6,942 nt of DNA from an uncultured Peptococcaceae bacterium (lineage in GTDB: Bacteria; Bacillota; Desulfitobacteriia; Desulfitobacteriales; Syntrophobotulaceae), in NCBI GenBank assembly GCA_937892995.1, contig CALBJS010000057.1, forward strand, positions 1 to 6,942. The letters are read 5' to 3'. The number at the start of each line of letters is the position of its first letter. Within the stretch, counting starts at the first letter, position 1. The position numbers and the translations under genes were made by a program. Of the stretch, positions 4,040-6,942 are shown piece after piece. Under the pieces are notes generated by a model. The model ran no database searches, was not told where the DNA came from, and saw only the letters and a list, made by a program, of their open reading frames with translations.

Positions 4040-6942
4040 AACTCTCGGAAGTAGCAGTAAAGCGTCCAGTCACTGTCCTGATGATGATCTTCATCGTCCT
4101 TATTCTGGGCTTCGTATCTTTTACCAAGATTCCTCTGGATCTGATGCCCGAGATGGAGATTCCGGTAGCTGTGGTCAGCACTACTTACTCAGGGGTCGGA
4201 CCTCAGGAAGTGGAGAAGCTTATTACTCAGCCTTTGGAAGAAATAGTAGGTACTACCCAGAATATCGACAGCCTGAACTCTATCTCTAGAGAAGGGGCTT
4301 CGATGATTATTACCCAATTTGCTTTTGGAACAGATATGGAAAATGCTTCCCTGGAGCTCAGGGAAAAGATCGACCTGGTTAAAGGGCGTTTGCCTGAAGG
4401 TGCAGGGCAGCCCATGGTCTTTAAATTTGACCCTACGGCTATGCCGGTTATGATGTTGTCCCTTTCTTCAGAGGGTATGAGTCCTTCCGAACTTCAGATC
4501 TTAGCTGAGGATACCATTAAGCCCAGATTAGAAAGGGCAGAGGGTGTGGTATCCGTAGAGATTATCGGTGGAGTTAAGGATATTGTTGAGATCAGAGCAA
4601 GCAGTGAAAAACTCCAGGGCTACGGTGTAAGTATGGATTATGTAGCGGGTATCTTAAGAGCTGAAAACTTTAGCATGCCCGGCGGTAGTGTACAAAAGGG
4701 TGATCAGGAACTGAAGGTAAAGACTTCCGGCGAGTTCCAATCCGTGGAAGAAATTCAAGAACTTTTGATACCCCTCCCCAATGGGACTACGATTCAACTT
4801 AATGACCTGGCTGAGATCGAACTGAAAACTAATGAGCCGACTTCTATCTCTAAAGTTAATGGTAAGAATAGTATCGATATGATGGTGAGCAAACAGTCCG
4901 GGACTAATACTGTTAAGGTATCGGAGGCTGCCCATAAGGAAGTTTCCTCCCTCGAGCGGGAATTGGACGGAACCAAGCTGGTGACAGTCTTTGATACGGC
5001 CGATTATATCAAGAAATCCTTAGACAGTATGTTCTCCAGCGGTCTTGTTGGAGGTCTTCTGGCTGTAGCTATTCTTTATTTGTTCCTTAGAAATCTGCGA
5101 ACTACATTTATTATTGCGGCAGCTATTCCGATTTCGATTATCTCTACATTCTGTTTATTGTATTTCTCAGGCATCACCCTGAATATGATGACTTTGGGTG
5201 GGCTGGCCTTAGGAATCGGAATGTTGGTGGATAATTCTATTGTGGTCTTGGAGAATATTTACCGTTTTCGTCAGAACGGCTACTCCAGGATAGAATCAGC
5301 CGTTAAAGGCTCTTCGGAAGTAAGCATGGCTCTTGTCGCTTCGACAGCTACGACCTTGGCGGTATTTCTGCCGATAGTCTTTGTGCAGGGGCTTACGTCG
5401 ACTATTTTTAAACAGTTAGCTATGACGGTGAGCTTTTCTTTAGTAGCATCCCTGATTGTAGCCTTAAGCTTGGTTCCGATGCTTTGCTCTAAGCTTTTAA
5501 AGGTAGATAAGAGTAAACAGGCCATTAATGGTTTTAATCCTATTCTTATAGCTGAGGGTGGGAAACCTGCGGACTATGAAGATAATAAGAAAGGTTTTTT
5601 AGGTAAGATTTTCAACTTCGATAAAATTTATGATAAATTCGATCTCTTTTTTGATGAAGTTCGGATAAAATATGGCAAAATTTTGGCCTGGGCCTTGGAA
5701 CACCGCAAAAAAGTAGTGGTTATGGCTACGATAGCTTTCTTTGCCTTTATGGGTTCCATCGGATTTGTGGGAGCTGAGTTCTTCCCATCTACAGATGAAG
5801 GCTTCGTCCAGATTAGTGTTCGCCTCCCGGATGGAGCAGAATTGGAAAATACGATGAGTATTATGGAAGAGATCGAAGCTAAAATCGGGAAAGATATCCC
5901 CGAAGTAGACACGGTTTTCCTTGAGGCCGGCTATACGGGTAATATGTCGGGAACTTCCATGGGCAACAGTGGTACTATCTATATTCAACTTACCGATTTA
6001 TCGGAACGCAAACGGGGAGTGAATGAATTAACCGATCTCATCAGAAGCAGGGTTATCGATACTCCCGGAGCCGAGATTAAGGTTTCTCCTATGCAATCCA
6101 TGGGTGGCATGGGAACTGGGGGTACTCCTATTAATATTAGTGTCCATGGGGATGACCTGGATATCCTTAAGAATATCGGGGATGACTTTAAAAATATCCT
6201 TAATGGAATCGAAGGAACCCGGGAAGTGGAGTCAAGTTATGAAGATGGGATACCCGAAGTGGAGATTAATATTGATCGGGTAGTAGCAACAGAATATGGC
6301 CTAAATGCTAGTCAGATTGCTCAGGCTGTCAAAGGAGTAATCTCCGGGACGACGGCAACTAAGTTCAAGTATGCCGGCACGGAGATCGATGTCATCATTA
6401 AAGGTGATGAGTATTATAATGAAAATATGTCAGGCTTGGAACAGATTCCTATTAATACTAGTAAAGGGTTCCCAGTCAGCTTAGGACAAGTGGCAGATGT
6501 GAGTATCAAACGCGGTCCGGTTTCTATCAACCGCCAAGATCAGGAGAGGGTAATCACAGTATCTTGCCAGTTAAGCGGCCGGGATGTAGGAAGTGTATCC
6601 AAGGATATTCAGGCAGCTTTGGCTGAGTATCAGATGCCGGATAAGTACTATTATAAAACGGGTGGTGACCAACAAGAAATGGTCGAGGCCTTCAGTGATT
6701 TAGGGCTAGCCCTGATATTAGCTGTCGTCCTGGTCTATATGGTCATGGCTTCTCAGTTTGAATCCCTACTCTTTCCGTTTATTATCATGTTTGCCATGCC
6801 TCTAGGGTTTGCCGGAGGGGTCTTCGGCTTATTTGCAGCCGGTAAACCTTTAAGTGTTCCCGCTATTATTGGCTTAATTATGCTGGCTGGGATTGTAGTT
6901 AATAATGCCATTGTCCTAGTGGATTATATTAATGTCCGCCGG
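4036..6942 (+). CDS. HAE1-type RND efflux permease (AcrB/MdtB-like), C-terminus cut by window edge
   Basis: Proton-driven multidrug or lipid export pump of the inner (here only) membrane. The frame gives 969 residues with no stop; the family is usually about 1,010-1,050. GTG 4036 follows GGAGGGGG and overlaps the adaptor stop. It starts VKLSEVAVKRPVTVLMMIFI with TM1 at about 13-31. A porter loop follows (PLDLMPEMEIPVAVVST near 34-50), then TM2-TM6 at about 335-482. A charged cytosolic linker spans about 488-557, then TM7 (560-577) and the second porter loop (FFPSTDEGFVQISVRLPDGA near 583-602, GGMGTGGTPINISVHGDD near 690-707). TM8-TM10 are at about 889-963; TM11-12 are outside. The TM4 motif GMLVDNSIVVLENIYR has D399 but N400 where AcrB has Asp408. 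In TM10, IVVNNAIVLVDY has N956 where AcrB has Lys940. Such variants occur in other HAE1 pumps. Substrate cannot be predicted. Confidence 0.95.
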   Translation, partial: MKLSEVAVKRPVTVLMMIFIVLILGFVSFTKIPLDLMPEMEIPVAVVSTTYSGVGPQEVEKLITQPLEEIVGTTQNIDSLNSISREGASMIITQFAFGTDMENASLELREKIDLVKGRLPEGAGQPMVFKFDPTAMPVMMLSLSSEGMSPSELQILAEDTIKPRLERAEGVVSVEIIGGVKDIVEIRASSEKLQGYGVSMDYVAGILRAENFSMPGGSVQKGDQELKVKTSGEFQSVEEIQELLIPLPNGTTIQLNDLAEIELKTNEPTSISKVNGKNSIDMMVSKQSGTNTVKVSEAAHKEVSSLERELDGTKLVTVFDTADYIKKSLDSMFSSGLVGGLLAVAILYLFLRNLRTTFIIAAAIPISIISTFCLLYFSGITLNMMTLGGLALGIGMLVDNSIVVLENIYRFRQNGYSRIESAVKGSSEVSMALVASTATTLAVFLPIVFVQGLTSTIFKQLAMTVSFSLVASLIVALSLVPMLCSKLLKVDKSKQAINGFNPILIAEGGKPADYEDNKKGFLGKIFNFDKIYDKFDLFFDEVRIKYGKILAWALEHRKKVVVMATIAFFAFMGSIGFVGAEFFPSTDEGFVQISVRLPDGAELENTMSIMEEIEAKIGKDIPEVDTVFLEAGYTGNMSGTSMGNSGTIYIQLTDLSERKRGVNELTDLIRSRVIDTPGAEIKVSPMQSMGGMGTGGTPINISVHGDDLDILKNIGDDFKNILNGIEGTREVESSYEDGIPEVEINIDRVVATEYGLNASQIAQAVKGVISGTTATKFKYAGTEIDVIIKGDEYYNENMSGLEQIPINTSKGFPVSLGQVADVSIKRGPVSINRQDQERVITVSCQLSGRDVGSVSKDIQAALAEYQMPDKYYYKTGGDQQEMVEAFSDLGLALILAVVLVYMVMASQFESLLFPFIIMFAMPLGFAGGVFGLFAAGKPLSVPAIIGLIMLAGIVVNNAIVLVDYINVRR

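Overview
The window looks like chromosomal DNA from a low-to-mid GC, Gram-positive-type Clostridia bacterium. An origin near the Desulfosporosinus/Desulfitobacterium group is my inference, not shown by any one gene. The basis is a lipoteichoic-acid-synthase-type enzyme, a DUF1659/DUF2922/YvrJ trio of small proteins typical of Firmicutes, strong AAAGGAGGT ribosome-binding sites, and a Firmicutes-style LexA box. No RNA genes of known family, IS elements or CRISPR arrays were seen.

Layout. Positions 1-1197 (minus strand) hold the N-terminal 399 residues of a five-TM LTA-synthase/phosphoglycerol-transferase-family protein that runs off the left edge. Positions 1332-2350 (minus strand) hold three small genes, read in the order DUF1659 (2126-2350), DUF2922 (1746-1985), YvrJ (1332-1490). 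The last was too short for a standard ORF cut-off and was recovered by hand. A weak hairpin (1691-1722) and a candidate second promoter (1584-1612) separate yvrJ from the other two. A clear hairpin terminator (1315-1341) overlaps the yvrJ stop codon. Positions 2765-6942 (plus strand) hold an efflux operon: an HlyD/AcrA-type membrane fusion protein overlapping by GTGA with an HAE1-type RND pump, which is cut by the right edge about one tenth short of usual length.

The most interesting part is the 414-bp divergent intergenic region 2351-2764. Toward the small-protein genes it carries a full-consensus sigma-A promoter (TTGACA-N17-TATAAT) with a perfect 16-bp LexA/SOS palindrome on the expected start site. 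Next come an intrinsic terminator about 90 nt into the leader and a sequence able to fold as a three-way junction just ahead of the DUF1659 ribosome-binding site. Toward the efflux operon it carries TTGACT-N17-TAAGAT followed by a TetR-type inverted repeat, then a 7-codon leader ORF whose stop overlaps the hlyD start. An A+T inverted repeat lies between the two promoters.

Taken together, the sequence suggests that a family of uncharacterised small proteins is under DNA-damage control through a complex leader, next to a drug- or metabolite-inducible RND pump. The two halves need not be functionally linked.
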